Assembly (NCBI RefSeq): GCF_963576675.1
Contig: NC_088911.1
Location: forward strand, 85,527,256-85,591,255
Length of the DNA: 64,000 nucleotides
Direction: 5' to 3'
From: Euphorbia lathyris
Taxonomy: Eukaryota; Streptophyta; Magnoliopsida; Malpighiales; Euphorbiaceae
Shown here: positions 1-12,864 of the stretch, in pieces
How positions within the stretch are numbered: position 1 is the stretch's first letter
How the letters are laid out: each line of letters starts with the position of its first letter
Made by a program: the position numbers and the translations under genes
The notes under the pieces: model-generated
Told to the model about the DNA's origin: nothing
Seen by the model: the letters and a program-made list of their open reading frames with translations, nothing else
Databases searched by the model: none

Positions 1-690
1 ATAGAAGCTCCATCATAACCTTGACTTTTTAGCATCGATAGTGATAATCCATTCTTTATAAAGAAATCATTATAGCTTGTTTTAAACACTATGCAAAAGT
101 TTCACTAACATGTAATACGTCAATAAACCATTTGATCACCTCTCAAAGACTATTCATATATCTCAAAACCACATCCATTTTATCCTTTATTAAACAATCT
201 CAAGCCCTCATCAACCAAAAGAGAAAAGAATTTATCCACAATCTCATTGAGAATAACTTTTCTCATCTATGTTGCACAAGCTTTTATAATTTCCTTTTCA
301 ATTAAGCGAGAAGTTAATTGATTATTTTCTGGAGCATTTGAATCTAATACATTCCTTACCTTTTAACTAAGGGCACTAGTATATTTGAGAAGTCCAAGAA
401 AATGACCCGGGCGTATTAAGTTTGCAGACTCACCATGTCCCTGAAAAGGCAAACTTCCTCCAAAAGATGTCGAATGGCACGTACAACTGATATTAACCGA
501 GTACGATAATCAACCTCTGTTACCGAACATTTTGATGATAACACATAATCGACATTCTCCCTTTCATTTTGATATTGCAACTAGTTTTGTTTCGCATAAT
601 CGTGTGTACTGCTCTGATCTCATTCATGACTAATAAAAAAAATTGAAGTTTTTTCCAATTATTATAACTTGTCTGTGTAAAGACAGTATC
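1..690 (-). pseudogene. TTF-zinc-finger / DUF4371 (hAT-like) gene, broken left piece
   Basis: Reading the minus strand gives a decayed protein of the TTF-type zinc finger / DUF4371 family, a group of hAT-transposase-derived plant proteins. Recognisable stretches in order are NNWKK (about 640), RTRLISVVRAIRHLLEEV (about 500), LDSNAPENNQLTSRLIEKE (about 350-290), FFSLLVDEGL (about 220), VVLRYM (about 170) and SLSMLKSQGYDGAS near base 1. Several stops and frameshifts interrupt it, so it is not functional. It runs off the left edge of the window and is cut on the right by the copia element that starts at 691; the reading resumes at 15284. The family call rests on motif memory only. It is probably transposon-derived rather than an ordinary host gene. 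Confidence 0.6.
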
Positions 691-2554
691 TGATGGAAAT
701 TAAGGCTAAGGTATAGCAGCGGAAATATAAAATTTTAGCCTACTTCCTTTTAACCATAGGATCTGTTAATCGTTATTTCATATAAAGAGGGATAAGAAGA
801 AATACCTTTTGAAGAACAATCTACCGTTGTTAAAGAAGCGCCCACAATTCTTCTCCGAGTTCCCAAGCACGAAGTATAACATGGTGAGGTTAAGTTAGAA
901 TCAACCGTATGAGATGCAACCAAAATAGATTGCCTCTAATTAACCAACACAAGATCAAAGAGAAAGAAAGATAGATGAAATTAATCGATCGATGGAAGCC
1001 GTATGAATTCTTGTCCACGAACTAGGGGATGCGACTTCACTTTCTCTCTCTAATTGTATGTTTCGAAAATCACAATGAGGGGAGGGGTTAGGCTTAGTCG
1101 AAATTCATGTAGTAGGGGGGTATATATAATAACTTGTATCTAAACCCTAGTTAGATAGGAATAGGTTACTTAATAGGAATTCAATTCGGAATAGGATTCC
1201 CAATTATTATCTTATAATACATCTAATATATCTAGGATAATAATAAATAACCTAATTGGATAATAATAGGAGTATGTTAATCTAATTAAAACTCCTAACT
1301 TAATTATCTCTTAATTAATTTAATTCATAAACCTAATCAAATTAGGATTAATGGAATTAAAATAATTCCTTATTTATTATATATAAATTTCGGCCCCCTC
1401 TATTTAAATGGGCCTTACTGGGCTCAATTGGGCTTCCATCTATTAATGACATCCATCTCTCTTTTGGTTCCAAGTCTTATGTGTGATCCATTAGGTTCTT
1501 ACTACTTCTGGCCGTATGCAACTATTAAATTAATTTCTTCAAGAATTATATTTAATCCTTGCATAATGGAATGATGTACTGAGTATGTTATTGGCAAGTC
1601 TGTAATCATTCCCCCAGAGTCCGTTAAGAAGACAGGTTGATTCTGTCGTTAACCCTTCCGTATTAGTTACAGTATAATTCGATCCTTTATCAACTACATC
1701 CTTGAACTGAATCTTATGACTATGGGTGATGTCAAGTCACATATAGCGAGACGTTCATTTTACTTGTATAGGCCGAGTCAACTCAAATAGATAGGTTAAG
1801 TGAAATATGTATTTCTTACTCTTAAGCTATCACCTTGCAAGGATTTAGAGTCGAGTCTTCCACAAGCGATCCTTGGATGTATCTCCCATTAATCGGGAGT
1901 GATAAATGCTCAATCTAATATATAACTACCCTGACATTACCTCCTGTGACACCCAACCTTTGCAGTTCACACCCCAGAGTCATCTCTGTTAAGGATCGTG
2001 GGACCGCAGGATCAAAGTCTCACATTCAGTAATTCAGGATGACCAATTAACATTCCTTTGAGTCTGAGGATTAGTTATACCTATTAATACCAATGAGATG
2101 AACAGGTGACAAGGATGAATCTACCCATCCTGTTATCTCAAATCGGATCCCCAATCCTAATGAACGACGTTTCATCGGATCAATGTAACTGTCCAGATAT
2201 CTATATATATGAAGCTTGTGAGATCAGCTTTCTGTCGGACAGAAGACATTGTTACATACAAGTCTCAACAGTGATATATCAATCCTAAACATATCACTTG
2301 ACTTGGGGTGGTTTTAAGTTTATTAGTTTATTATAAAGTTTTGTCTCACTTCATGCTTGTATGAACACTTTATAATCACTTTAAACAAACTTACGGATTT
2401 CCTTTTATTAGACTTTATTTAGTGCTTAAAAGGGATTGCCTTTATATATAGTTATAAAACATATATCTCATTAAAACAAATGATATAAAGAACAATTCAT
2501 TTACATTAAGTTTGTATCCTGCAACAATTGTCTATAGGACACTAAACCCCAACA
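691..2554 (-). repeat. 3' LTR of copia-1
   Basis: This 1864-bp repeat matches 13414-15278 almost base for base, starts TGATGG and ends CCCCAACA. It lies at the downstream end of the minus-strand element, next to the polypurine tract at 2555. It contains many ATATAT-type stretches and no coding region. Confidence 0.93.
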
Positions 2555-2567
2555 TACTCCCACTTGG
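2555..2567 (-). promoter_or_regulatory. Polypurine tract of copia-1
   Basis: On the minus strand the sequence AAGTGGGAGTA directly abuts the TG of the 3' LTR. This is the usual copia plus-strand primer of the form GTGGGAG. Confidence 0.75.
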
Positions 2568-2697
2568 ACTAAAGCCAATTGTTTCTAAAACTTATCCTAG
2601 TAGAAGTTAAATGACGATCATGTACTTTCTGGGTTAAAGGCTTTATCAACGGATCTGCAACGTTGTCCTCTGTAGGTACTCTTTCTATTCTCACATC

Positions 2698-5296
2698 TCA
2701 TTTAGCCACAATCTCTCTTATGATGTGGTATCGCTTTAGGTGGTGCTTGGATGCATTATGAGACCGTGGTTCCTTTGCTTGCGCAATGGCTCCATTGTTA
2801 TCACAGTACAGAGTACTGGGATTGACAATGTCAGGCACCACACCTAGTTCTGTAATGAACTTTCTAATCCAAACTGCTTCCTTTGCTGCTTCCGCAGCAG
2901 CGATGTACTCTGACTCGGTCGTAGAGAAAGCTACGCTTCCCTGCTTGGAACTTTTCCAACTGACCGGGCCCCCATTCAAGATAAACAGGTATCCTGATTG
3001 GGATTTAAAATCATTCTCATCTGTGAGATGACTAGCGTCTGAAAATCCTTCAATTTTCAGATCTCCTTCTCCGTACACTAGGAACATATCTTTAGTCCTT
3101 CTCAAGTACTTAAAAATATTCTTGACGGCAATCCAATGATCGTCTCCCGGATTCCCTTGGTAACGACTCGTTACAAATAACGCGAACGCTACGTCAGGTC
3201 TAGTGCATAGCATAGCATACATAATCAAACCGATCGCGCTGGCGTACGGGACTACAGCCATGCGTCGTTTGTCATCATCAGTTTTAGGACATTGATGATT
3301 GTTTAACTTTACTCCATGTAGCATGGGTAAGTTACCTCGTTTCGATTCAAGCATGCTAAACCGATTTAGCACCTTTTCAATGTATGTAGCCTGTGAAAGA
3401 CCAAGCAGTCTTCTCGATCTATCTCTATAGATCTTTATACCAAGTATATAAGCTGCTTCACCAAGGTCTTTCATTGAGAAGTTACCGGATAACCATACTT
3501 TTACCGACTGTAATAGAGCAATGTCATTTCCCATCAACAGTATATCGTTCACATATAGTATGAGAAATGCTATAGAGCTCCCACTTACTTTCTTGTAAAT
3601 GCAAGCTTCTTCGCAATTTTGTTCGAAACTAAATTGTTTTATGGTTTCGTCAAAACGCTTGTTCCAGCTTCTAGATGCTTGCTTGAGTCCATAAATGGAT
3701 CTCTGAAGTTTGCAAACTTTATTTGCATCCTTTGATATGAAACCTTCAGGCTGCATCATGTATACATCCTCAAGTAGGTTTCCATTTAGGAAAGCTGTTT
3801 TCACATCCATTTGCCAAATCTCATAATCGTAGTGAGCGGCAATAGCAAGCATGATTCTGATTGATTTGGACATAGCAACAGGAGAGAAGGTTTCGTCATA
3901 ATCAACACCTTATTTCTGACGATATCCTTTTGCTACCAGCCTAGCCTTGTAGGTGCTAACCTTTCCATCCATATCAGTCTTCTTTTTGAAGATCCACCTG
4001 CACCCAATGGGAATTATCCCTTCGGGTGGATCAACCAAAGTCCACACTTGGTTAGTATACATGGAATCCATTTCAGAATCCATGGCCTCAAGCCATGCTT
4101 TAGAATCTGGACTAGTAAGAGCCTCTTCGTAGTTTTCAGGTTCGTCGTCCAACACGGGAACCTCGTTATCATCTCCCACTAGAAAACCATATCTAATTGG
4201 GAGTTCACGAACTCTTCGTGATCTACGAATAGGTGCCACTGGAGTCTCATCTAATGGGACTTCTTCGGGTACCTCAACCGCTTCTGTTGTTTCAATCGGT
4301 GTTTCTTCCTCTTGAACTTCATCGAGTTCAATCACGCTTCCCTTTTGTGTTTCTTCGAGAAACTCTTTCTCTAAGAAGGTTGCGTGCTTGGATACTATTA
4401 CTTTCTGATCATCTGGATGATAGAAGTAATACCCTACGGTTTCCCTGGGATATCCAACGAAGAAACATTTATCAGATTTAGAATCTAGTTTGTCGGACGC
4501 TATGCGTTTGACATACGCTGAACAACCCCATACTCTCATAAATGAGAACACGAGTTTCCTACCAACGAACAATTCATATGGTGTGGAACTAGCGGATTTA
4601 GTTGGTACTCGGTTCAGGGTGAAGAGGGCAGTTTCTAAGGCATAGCCCCAGAACGTCTTTGGAAGTAAGGCCATGCTCATCATGGATCGTACCATATCTA
4701 ATAGGGTACGGTTTCTCATCTCGGATACACCATTGTGTTGTGGTGTATAGGGAGGTGTCCATTGTGAGCATATCCCACATTCAGTTAGATAATTCAGAAA
4801 ATCATCAGAAAGATATTCGCCACCTCGATCGGATCGAAGCGTCTTTATTTTCTTTCCTAATTGATTTTCTACTTCATTCTTGAAGCATTTGAACTTGTCA
4901 AAAGCTTCTGATTTGTGCCTCATCAAGTAGATGTAACCATATCGAGTATGGTCATCTATGAAGCTTATGAAGTATCTGAATCCTCCTCTTGCTTGGACCG
5001 ACATATGACCGCATACATCTGAATGAATGAGTCCTAGAGTGTCTGATACACGCTCACCTTTATTGCTAAAGGGTGTCTTTGTCATTTTACCTTTTAAACA
5101 TGATTCGCATTTTTCCAATGATTCAGGATCAATTGGATCTATAAGCCCATCTGAATGTAGCTTTAGCATGCGTCTCTTGTTTATATGACAATGCCACAAG
5201 TAAGTTGAATTATCTAGCTTATGTCTTTTGGTATCAATTGCGAAAACAGAAATCAACACATAAATCCCATTTTGTGATATTCCTGAGAAATAGAAA
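2698..5296 (-). pseudogene. copia-1 pol: integrase, reverse transcriptase, RNase H
   Basis: Two long minus-strand frames (5259-3910 and 3873-2698) form one pol region separated by a TAA stop at about 3907-3909. The order is the GAG-pre-integrase region (TYLWHCHINKRRM, CESCLKGKMTKTPF), the integrase core (HSDVCG, SFIDDHTRYGY, HNGVSEMRNR), the integrase C-terminal WGCSAYV region, RT ([20 protein letters not shown]) and copia RNase H (GFSDASH, STTESEYIAAAEAAKEA). The RT active-site box reads LYVNDILL instead of YVDD, so a catalytic aspartate appears to be lost. No aspartic-protease DSG motif is found upstream, and the CACTA insertion at 5297 cuts the frame just before the pre-integrase region. 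This copy cannot supply pol. Confidence 0.88.
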
Positions 5297-5760
5297 CACT
5301 ACAAGAAAAGTGATTTTTGGTAACGGAAAAAGTCGTTGCCAAAAATATGTTTGGCAACGACATGTCATATTTTGCAACGACTTTTGATCGTTTTGATACA
5401 TTCCGTTACTAAAGGTTTATGCAACGACTTTCTGTTGTTGCTAAAAATACATATTTGGCAACAAAACCGTTGTTGCGAAAGCTTTGTCGTTGCCAAATCT
5501 TGATCGTATGTGAGAGAATGAAAGTTGTCTTTTGCTACAAGTGTCAGCGTTGCTATATATTATAACGTTTCGCAACAAGTTTTGACGTTGTTATATATGT
5601 TAGTATTTTGCAACAACATTTGTTGTTGCTGTTTATTTTGACGTTTCGCAACAACACCTGTCGTTGCTATATATTTTCCTATTGCGCAACAATACCATCG
5701 TTGCTAATATTATATTAATAGTAACAACTTTCATGTTGCCAAAGTAATTTTTTTTCCAAT
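5297..5760. repeat. Left terminal and subterminal repeats of the 5.4-kb CACTA
   Basis: After the 13-bp terminus, short motifs such as GTCGTTGCCAAAA, GCAACGAC and TTGTTGCTA recur every 30-50 bases in both orientations. In CACTA elements such repeats are binding sites for the TNPA-type protein. The matching block is at 10190-10701. Confidence 0.85.
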
Positions 5761-7192
5761 TATTTTAGAAATTATGATATTTTTTTATTTGGATTGAAGG
5801 GATCTCTATATATATATATATATAAGAGTTCACAACATAACAAATACGAGTAATACAAGAGTTTACATTATGAAAAAGACAAGAGTTTAAATACACAAAA
5901 AAAAGCAGGTATTGAGCAGTACATGTTGTGTGAAGCTTACTTCTGAGAGAGAAGCCAACTCTTCTTGTCTTTTGGAACCTGCAAACCATTATAACAAGAA
6001 CAGATCAAATTTCAAAATACAGAAACTTTGAATATCAGAAACTGACTCAACACACTATTGGAAACTACAAGCACAATACCCAGAAGAAAAGAAAAGAAAA
6101 AATAATAAAAGGCTATACATGAACCGTATTATATATATATATATATATATATCAATAACAAATTAGACAAAGAACACAAGACAAAAGCCATACCACTTTC
6201 TAACATTGGGGAAGGAACCTCTTAGCTTCGCCGAAACGGTAGTGTGCACATTTATGTCCTTCCTTTGTAAATTGATACTTAGATAAAAAAAAAGTCCATC
6301 ATAAACTCCATGCATTTTTAGTATTTCAAAAATGAATGTGAAATGAAACTCACCTGGTGCTAGCAACACAATATACTCTCTCGCGAAATTCGTTCCGAAC
6401 AAAATCCAAACAATCACAAACTATACCGGAATGAACATGAATTAAAGAAATGTTGTAGAAGCAAACAAAAAATACAGGCTGCCAACGTATCATAGTTCTT
6501 ACACAAAATGATGCTATAAACGAGAGAGGGAGACACACCAAGCTATCAAGTGATATGGAATAAACATAGTAATTAATTAATTAAGCAATTACTCTTCCTA
6601 TTTTATACATATACATGATATATGATCAAAATTACAGCAAATACATCATATGATATTATATAAGGCATATACATATGATTTAGAGATGAAGAGAGGTAGA
6701 AACTCATACTGTCTGTAAATCTATAAGTGAAATGATTTAAGACCAGAGCGTACCTCAATTGGTTGTGTCAGTGGGAGGCCTTGAGTTCAAAATTGTTTTG
6801 TATTTGGTGAATTGTTTTGGTTCCAAATATACATGATAACATTTTGTATCTGGATTAATCATATGCACATATAAGCCTAAGCAATTGGCATTTGACAACA
6901 GAAACTACCCATTCTCTACTATATTTATTCAATTAAACAAGTCAGTAATTTGAAATCATAAAGTTCACTCCAGAACATAATCATGAACTATTGGTACCTG
7001 AGTTAAAGAACATTACATCAATCGGTTCTTCGGTCCAAAATGTTGATCTAGGACTAGAATGAAAATTAAAAGGAATAAAATTTAAAAATACTCCCAACAT
7101 TAATATTCAAGAGCAATTTCAATATTAATTCTAATGTTTAAAATTGCTCATGACTATAAACGTTAAGTGTAAAACTTAAAAAAAGGCATACC

Positions 7193-7763
7193 TTCCCCTG
7201 CAAAAGGAATCAATTCATCACTTGGATTTGTATTTTCTTGAGTTTCTACAACACTTGCTTTTCTTCTCCCTGTAATCAATCAAACATACTTAACAGATTA
7301 AAGATCAGTAAATTAAATGGAAGATGACATTCAAGCAGTCTGTAAAACCTGAAATTGTTAGATTCACATTCACAGATGCATTTTTTTCTACATTCATGAT
7401 CAATATCCTCCCTTCTAATTCCTTGATTCTCTTTTGAGAAAGATCAACATCAGTCTTAACTTTCAACTCATCACATTCTAGCTCGCAAATTTTCCTTTTA
7501 AGTTCAATAATTTCATTTTGATCATCTTCTTTTTCTTTCAATATGTTACACAGTCCATCTCGCTCTTCCCTTAAGCGAGAAGCCATCTCTTTCAACTCCC
7601 GGTTCTCCTTCTCCAACCTTAATCTCTTCGACATTTCAATCTCAATTTCCTTCTTCAATTCATTATTTCTCCATACTAAATTCCCCTCATTTTTTACATC
7701 TGAATTCAAACAAGTTAACAATTCCGATCTGTCGATATGCTTCTGAATCCATGTAGCCATATT
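7193..7763 (-). pseudogene. Exon-like fragment of a coiled-coil protein captured in the CACTA
   Basis: The minus strand has an open frame beginning near 7763 after a TTTTGTAG acceptor-like site. It reads MATWIQKHIDRSELL and then about 100 residues of strongly charged heptad-like sequence (KRLRLEKENRELKEMASRL, DLSQKRIKELEGRI), which is a typical coiled coil. A donor-like CAG/GT lies near 7350. A second open segment after a GATTACAG acceptor (about 7271) reads RRKASVVETQENTNPSDELI and is followed by a GT donor near 7193. Weaker exon-like pieces with GT/AG borders lie near 6421-6355, 6240-6180 and 5980-5945. I do not recognise the family. The intron-exon pattern suggests a transduplicated host gene; the alternative is an unrecognised TNPA-like gene of the element. 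Confidence 0.4.
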
Positions 7764-9610
7764 TCTACAAAAGTAGATGATCCAAACTGTTAAGAAAGAA
7801 AACAAATCAATCTCTCAAATTTCCGAGTTAAGAAAACAAAACAATCTAATAATATTAAAGCAAAACAAATGACAATTTTGAGCTATTGAAGCTGGAAGTA
7901 GTGTCGTGGTTATGGATAATGATCGGTTTAGAATTCAGCTGGGAAATGAGTGAATATGATGTGAAAATTAAGTGCATTTCGGCCATAAATTTAAGTAGAT
8001 ATCGAGAAAAAAAAGCAACAATAGCTTCAAGCTAATTTTAGGAAATTGAGAACAATAGACTTGAGAAAACTCGAAAAATATGACCCGAAATGATTTGATT
8101 AATTCAACCACAAAGTGGGAGTTAAAACTTATGGTTTCGGACGATTTTAGGCTGAAGGGGTGGAGTTTAAAAGTTTGGAAGCTGCTGCAACAATGGTGAA
8201 ATAAATTAGACAAAGTGATTGCTGGAATGATTGTATGTGAGCTGAAAATTAATTGATGTTAAGTAAAATGGAAGGCTAGAAATATGATTAGAAGGCTTGG
8301 AGAAAATTAACTATGGCTGTAAAGGCAAGTTTGGATAAAAGAGAATGAAGTTAAAAAAGCTTTGAAGCTGCTGGAACAATGGTGGAAAAATCAGATAAAG
8401 TAACAGTTGGAAATTTGAGTGATGGATATTCTTTAAACAGTAAGAAATGAGATTGAAAGCTTTGAAGATGAAATTGATGGCTTGAGATTAATGATTTTAA
8501 CCTTGAATGTTTGAAAACGGCCATAAAGATGAAGAATGAGGTTCTAATTATAGTTGTGATTTCCTAAAATCACTAACCATGTTCTCCACTACTTCAATTT
8601 ACAGATTTGAATATAAGGACAACATTTTTACTAATAAAGGCATAAAATATTGCAGAATAATCACCTCATGAATAGAGTAACCTTAGCAGTCAAAGCCATC
8701 AGTGGGACATTAGGAAAATGCTTGTTGAGACATCCCAATGCTCCATAACCAGAACGAAAGTCATGTCCCCAGTGGCTGGAAAGCATCAATGAGATTATTA
8801 GAAATTGATAAGCTGCAAATGATTCATTTTAGTATTGATAGGCAGGGCATAAAACTGATGGACATACTGCAATTAATCACAGTAAAAGCATCAACTAAAC
8901 CAGGTATGTACCGAAGTATACTAAAGCTAATCGAAAATATCATACCTCGGAGCGGTATCAGATTCGAACTAGACCCCATTTCACCTCCACTCTCCCGCTC
9001 AAGAAGGACTCAAACGGTTATGCTTCCCGTGCCGGTATGTTTACTGCAGTTGAAATCGAAAAAAAAAACTGGATGGAAACCAAGATCGGCGCTGATTCCG
9101 AAGAAACCCTATGAAATTTGGAAGGAAAAAAAAGAAAGAACCAAGAGATCAAACACTAACCACGATGAGTGAGAACGATTATGTGGACGATTATGTGGAA
9201 GGTTATGGAGAGCTGCTGACGTTGGTAAAAGCGAGCCTGTTTTCCGCCCGAGTTCGTGCATCTGGATTAACCATGGAGAATTCTGAGTAATAAGCTAAGG
9301 TTGTGAGATAAAGGAAGAGAAAAGGGTGGGTGGCTGTGGTTTCAAAGAAAGAAGCAGAGAAAGCTGAAAGAAGAAAATGAGCGGCTAATGTGTTTCCTTT
9401 GGAAGAGAATATGATTAGGGTTTCTAAATATAATTTTTAAATAGATAATTAATATTACTAATATTTACAACATTATTTTTCAATTATGTACATTACTAAT
9501 TTTTAAAATTTTTACTCCATCTATATTTAAAGTTAAAATTTATTGATATAAAAAAAATAAGAAATGTCCTTTTTGTAATATTTTGCAATTCAATTTAAAT
9601 TATATAATTT

Positions 9611-10102
9611 AGGGTTAAGGTGCAAAAATACCCCTAACGTTTTGGATTAGGAGCAATTTTACCCATAACGTCTAAAATAGTGCAGTTTTGCCCCTAACAT
9701 TTGTAGTCAAGAGCAATTTTACGCCGAACGTTGGTAATTTGGGTCAATTTCAGACACTATTATAAAACACAAATATTTTTGTTCATTATTTTGCACCAAT
9801 TTCATATCAATTCATTCTAAAAAATGGATTTCATATTTTTTTGTAATTTAATAATAGAATTGGAGATTAATATTTATAAATTCGGTGAATTTTTTGAATT
9901 TTTTGTCTAATTCGTACAAAAGACAGTATATATATATTATTTTTTTCACATCCCAACATATGTTTATGATTTGTTACTGATAAAATGATGCACATGTGAA
10001 GTGTAGATGATAAGATTCATGACTGAGAAGACAGTTTATCAACGTTAGGGGTAAAATTGCTCCTGACGTAAAACGTTGGGGCTATTTTTTCACCTTAACC
10101 CT
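9611..10102. mobile_element. MITE with long terminal inverted repeats
   Basis: AGGGTTAAGG followed by a G/T-rich arm at 9611-9720 is mirrored by an inverted arm ending CCTTAACCCT at 10102. The arms share AGGAGCAATTTTAC and CCCCTAACGTT motifs. A 7-8-bp direct repeat (ATAATTT, or TATAATTT if the right end is shortened by one) flanks it. It has no coding capacity. The duplication length fits hAT or a short-duplication MULE. It sits within the CACTA element, giving a four-level nest. Confidence 0.7.
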
Positions 10103-10189
10103 ATAATTTACTAAATATATTATATAATTTTAAATATTTATTTTATATTATATGTATTTATTTTATTTTTTAATTACTTTAAAAAATTT

Positions 10190-10701
10190 CTTTCACAACC
10201 AGCACTTTTGTTGCAAAAATATTTAATTGTTATGCAACAACATAGGGTCGTTGCTAAAAATTTCTTTCATTTACAGCAACAACATAGAGTTGTTACTGTA
10301 AATTGATTTGTTACAGCAACAACATATATTTGTTGCTATAAATACATTCATTTACAGCAACAACACGGATTCGTTACTGTAAATACTTTCATTTACAGCA
10401 ACAATATTTTGTCGTAGCTATAAATGCTTTCGTTACAGCAACAACAATGTGTTGTTGCTGTAAATGCTTTCATTTAAAGTAACGACATGGAGTTGTTGGT
10501 AAAAATATTTTCATTTATAGCAACAAAGACATTGTTGCCAAAGTTATTACCTTTTCTCATCAAATCCCACCCATCGAAATAAATTTACAGTAACAACCTT
10601 TTGTAACGACTCAAAAAAGTTCGTTGCTAAAGTTCGTTTTTAGCAACAACGTCTACAATTGTTGCCAAAACTTGTTGCCAAAAAGCGATTTTCTTGTAGT
10701 G
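10190..10701. repeat. Right subterminal and terminal repeats of the 5.4-kb CACTA
   Basis: Motifs of the form CAGCAACAACA..TTGTTGCTGTAAAT recur about ten times, ending in the inverted terminus TTTTCTTGTAGTG. This block is the partner of 5297-5760. Confidence 0.85.
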
Positions 10702-10713
10702 AAAATTGAATCT

Positions 10714-11569
10714 CTATAAAAATTGTAATGTTTGTTCTTTATAGAACATACCATATGTTGGAGTACCGGCTTTTCCCTTCTGGAGGGTAGCTCGGTACAA
10801 AGAACAATTTCTCTTCCAATGCCCCACGTCACCACAATAGTGGCACTTTCTTTTGGGCTTCTTCACTTCCTTTCCCTTAACTTTAGTGGGCATGGCTTTC
10901 TTACCTTTCTTGGAATGGTTAGGATTGGGAGAATTCCCTTTCCTCTTCTTTGATCCCTCTATGACAAGAGCCGGTATAGCCCTGTCTTTCTGAATATTGG
11001 GCTCAACTGACTTGAGCATATTTGCAAGCTCTTCAAGAGAGGTTTGCAAGTCATTCATCTGATAGTTCATGATGAACTATGAATAACTCTTTGGGAGGGA
11101 TTGAAGAATTAAGTCTACACTTAGTTCGTTATCCATCGCGAATCCAATACTAGAAAGTTTGGTAATGTAGCCAATCATCTTGACACAATGTGTCATTACA
11201 GATGTGCCCTCTTGCATCTTGCAACGATATAGCAACTTGGATATCTCGTAGCGTTCGCACCTGGTCTGTTTCCCAAACAGTTCCTTTAGGTGTATGATGA
11301 TGGAACAGGCATAGTTGCCTTTGTAATTCCGATGTCATCGATGCAAGTATGATGCATCCGGCATGATCGTCATCAGCCTTGTGCTTCTGGTAAGCATCGA
11401 TTTCCTCGATGGGAGCATCATCCTCAGGGATAGGGGGTATCGATGTATCAAATACATACCCTATTTTATCGAACTTCAAAACAATTTTGAGGTTGCGATA
11501 CCAGTCGGTGAAGTTTGAACTATTCAACTTGTTATCGGTAAATGTATTTTGCAGATTGGTGTTAGTCAT
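10714..11569 (-). pseudogene. copia-1 gag, broken in two
   Basis: On the minus strand, 11569-11150 starts MTNTNLQNTFTDNKLNSSNF and continues with FTDWYRNLKIVLK, typical of the copia gag N-terminus. A shifted frame at 11070-10714 has a basic linker (KKRKGNSPNPNHSKKGKK) and the zinc knuckle CHYCGDVGHWKRNC. The middle of gag is frameshifted and the frame ends soon after the knuckle. No protease motif follows before the CACTA border, so the protease coding segment seems to have been lost in this copy. Confidence 0.8.
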
Positions 11570-12814
11570 GATTTTAATAGTGTTTAATTAAACTGAGAGT
11601 GAGAAAGAGTAAACGTATGTTATTCATTTGCTTTAAAGTATATCAATCTAAAATTATAGGCCTTTTAATTTATTTCAGATTGCTCCTACTATTTTGCCAA
11701 ATTAATAGCCCTCCATATTAATTCGAAGAATTTCACAAATCCTTTAGTGAGCTAGGATCCTAACTCCTGAGATTTCGCCTTGAGTTTGCTCAACAAGCTA
11801 GTCTCATTTGTTAGGTAGATTCATGTAATCAATCACATCTCGAATGTGACTCCTAGGTTATTGGGTTACTAACCACATTAGTAACTAATATGCTATTCAC
11901 ATTAATCCCAACCATATTGCCCATTAGTTTATGACAACATGAGTTTGCTCATCCAATTATCATAATCTAATTTAAGTATTACCCCATATTCATGAAAGAA
12001 TGATTTTCGATAATTCAAGTGTTACCATAAGACCCCGAGCTTGAGTTTGCTCAACAACCTAAAGGCCCCCAGTACTGCCGGCTGAATTATAATATTAGGG
12101 AGGGGCAACCGATTTTAATAACTTGCTTATTTACTTAACTTTTTAACGAGGGATTTTATTTAAGTCTCATAATCTAACTTAGTCTTGATTTGCTTTAGCA
12201 TACATCAGACACACGTACATTCACATACATTGGCGTTATGGACATATCATCTAAATTATTCCGTCGAGCCAGAGACGGAATAAAAGGGCAAACCTAAGGA
12301 AATACTAACTATTACATATTTCTCTTTAGGTCCTCCGTCTTCTCCATGGCGCCTTGAAATTACATATTAATTTCTATACTACTATAAGAAAACTTCAATT
12401 GAATTGAAGGGAATCGGATGAGAGGAGAAATTACAATAGATAGTAGAAAGGCAGGACGCGCAGGCCCTATTTCAAAAATACCAAAAGACTAAAAGAGGGT
12501 CCAAATATGTCCATAACTCCAAACATGCATAGACTCAATTAAATAAATTTAATTGGTTGATTACATAACCGGCTTATGTAATATTTAGGTTAATCACATT
12601 AACTTGTCAAATTAACTTTCATCCAATTTTACTTCTAATCGTTTTGTATCTTTATATTAATCCCTAGATTAATATAACCATATAAAACGTCGATTATGCA
12701 TGTCCCATTATTTTGATTTCAATTCATTTAACACTTTGATTTACAACTTGGTAAAAACAAACTTTTAAACGAATTTTCATTCGATAATCAAAACAGAAAA
12801 CTATTAATTTCTGA

Positions 12815-12864
<50 letters not shown>

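Larger units (their letters stand above)
5297..10701. mobile_element. CACTA-superfamily DNA transposon nested in copia-1
   Basis: The ends are CACTACAAGAAAA at 5297 and its inverted copy (TTTTCTTGTAGTG) ending at 10701, which is the diagnostic plant CACTA terminus. A 3-bp duplication AAA flanks it (5294-5296 and 10702-10704), the length expected for the superfamily. Both ends carry dense subterminal repeats built on GCAACGAC / TTGTTGCTA. No TNPD (TNP2-like) transposase or TNPA frame was found, so it is probably non-autonomous. Inside are exon-like segments of a coiled-coil gene on the minus strand, a small ORF at 8738-9172 on the plus strand that I do not recognise, and a MITE. It lies between the gag zinc knuckle and the integrase of copia-1, so it is younger than copia-1. 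Confidence 0.93.

Noticed and set aside
2106..2288. 60-residue ORF, repeated at 14830-15012
   Set aside because: It lies inside the copia-1 LTR in both copies. It is duplicated only because LTRs are duplicated.
8738..9172. 144-residue plus-strand ORF in the CACTA
   Set aside because: No family is recognised, no splice-consistent context was found on this strand, and it includes a run of nine A residues; not called as a gene.
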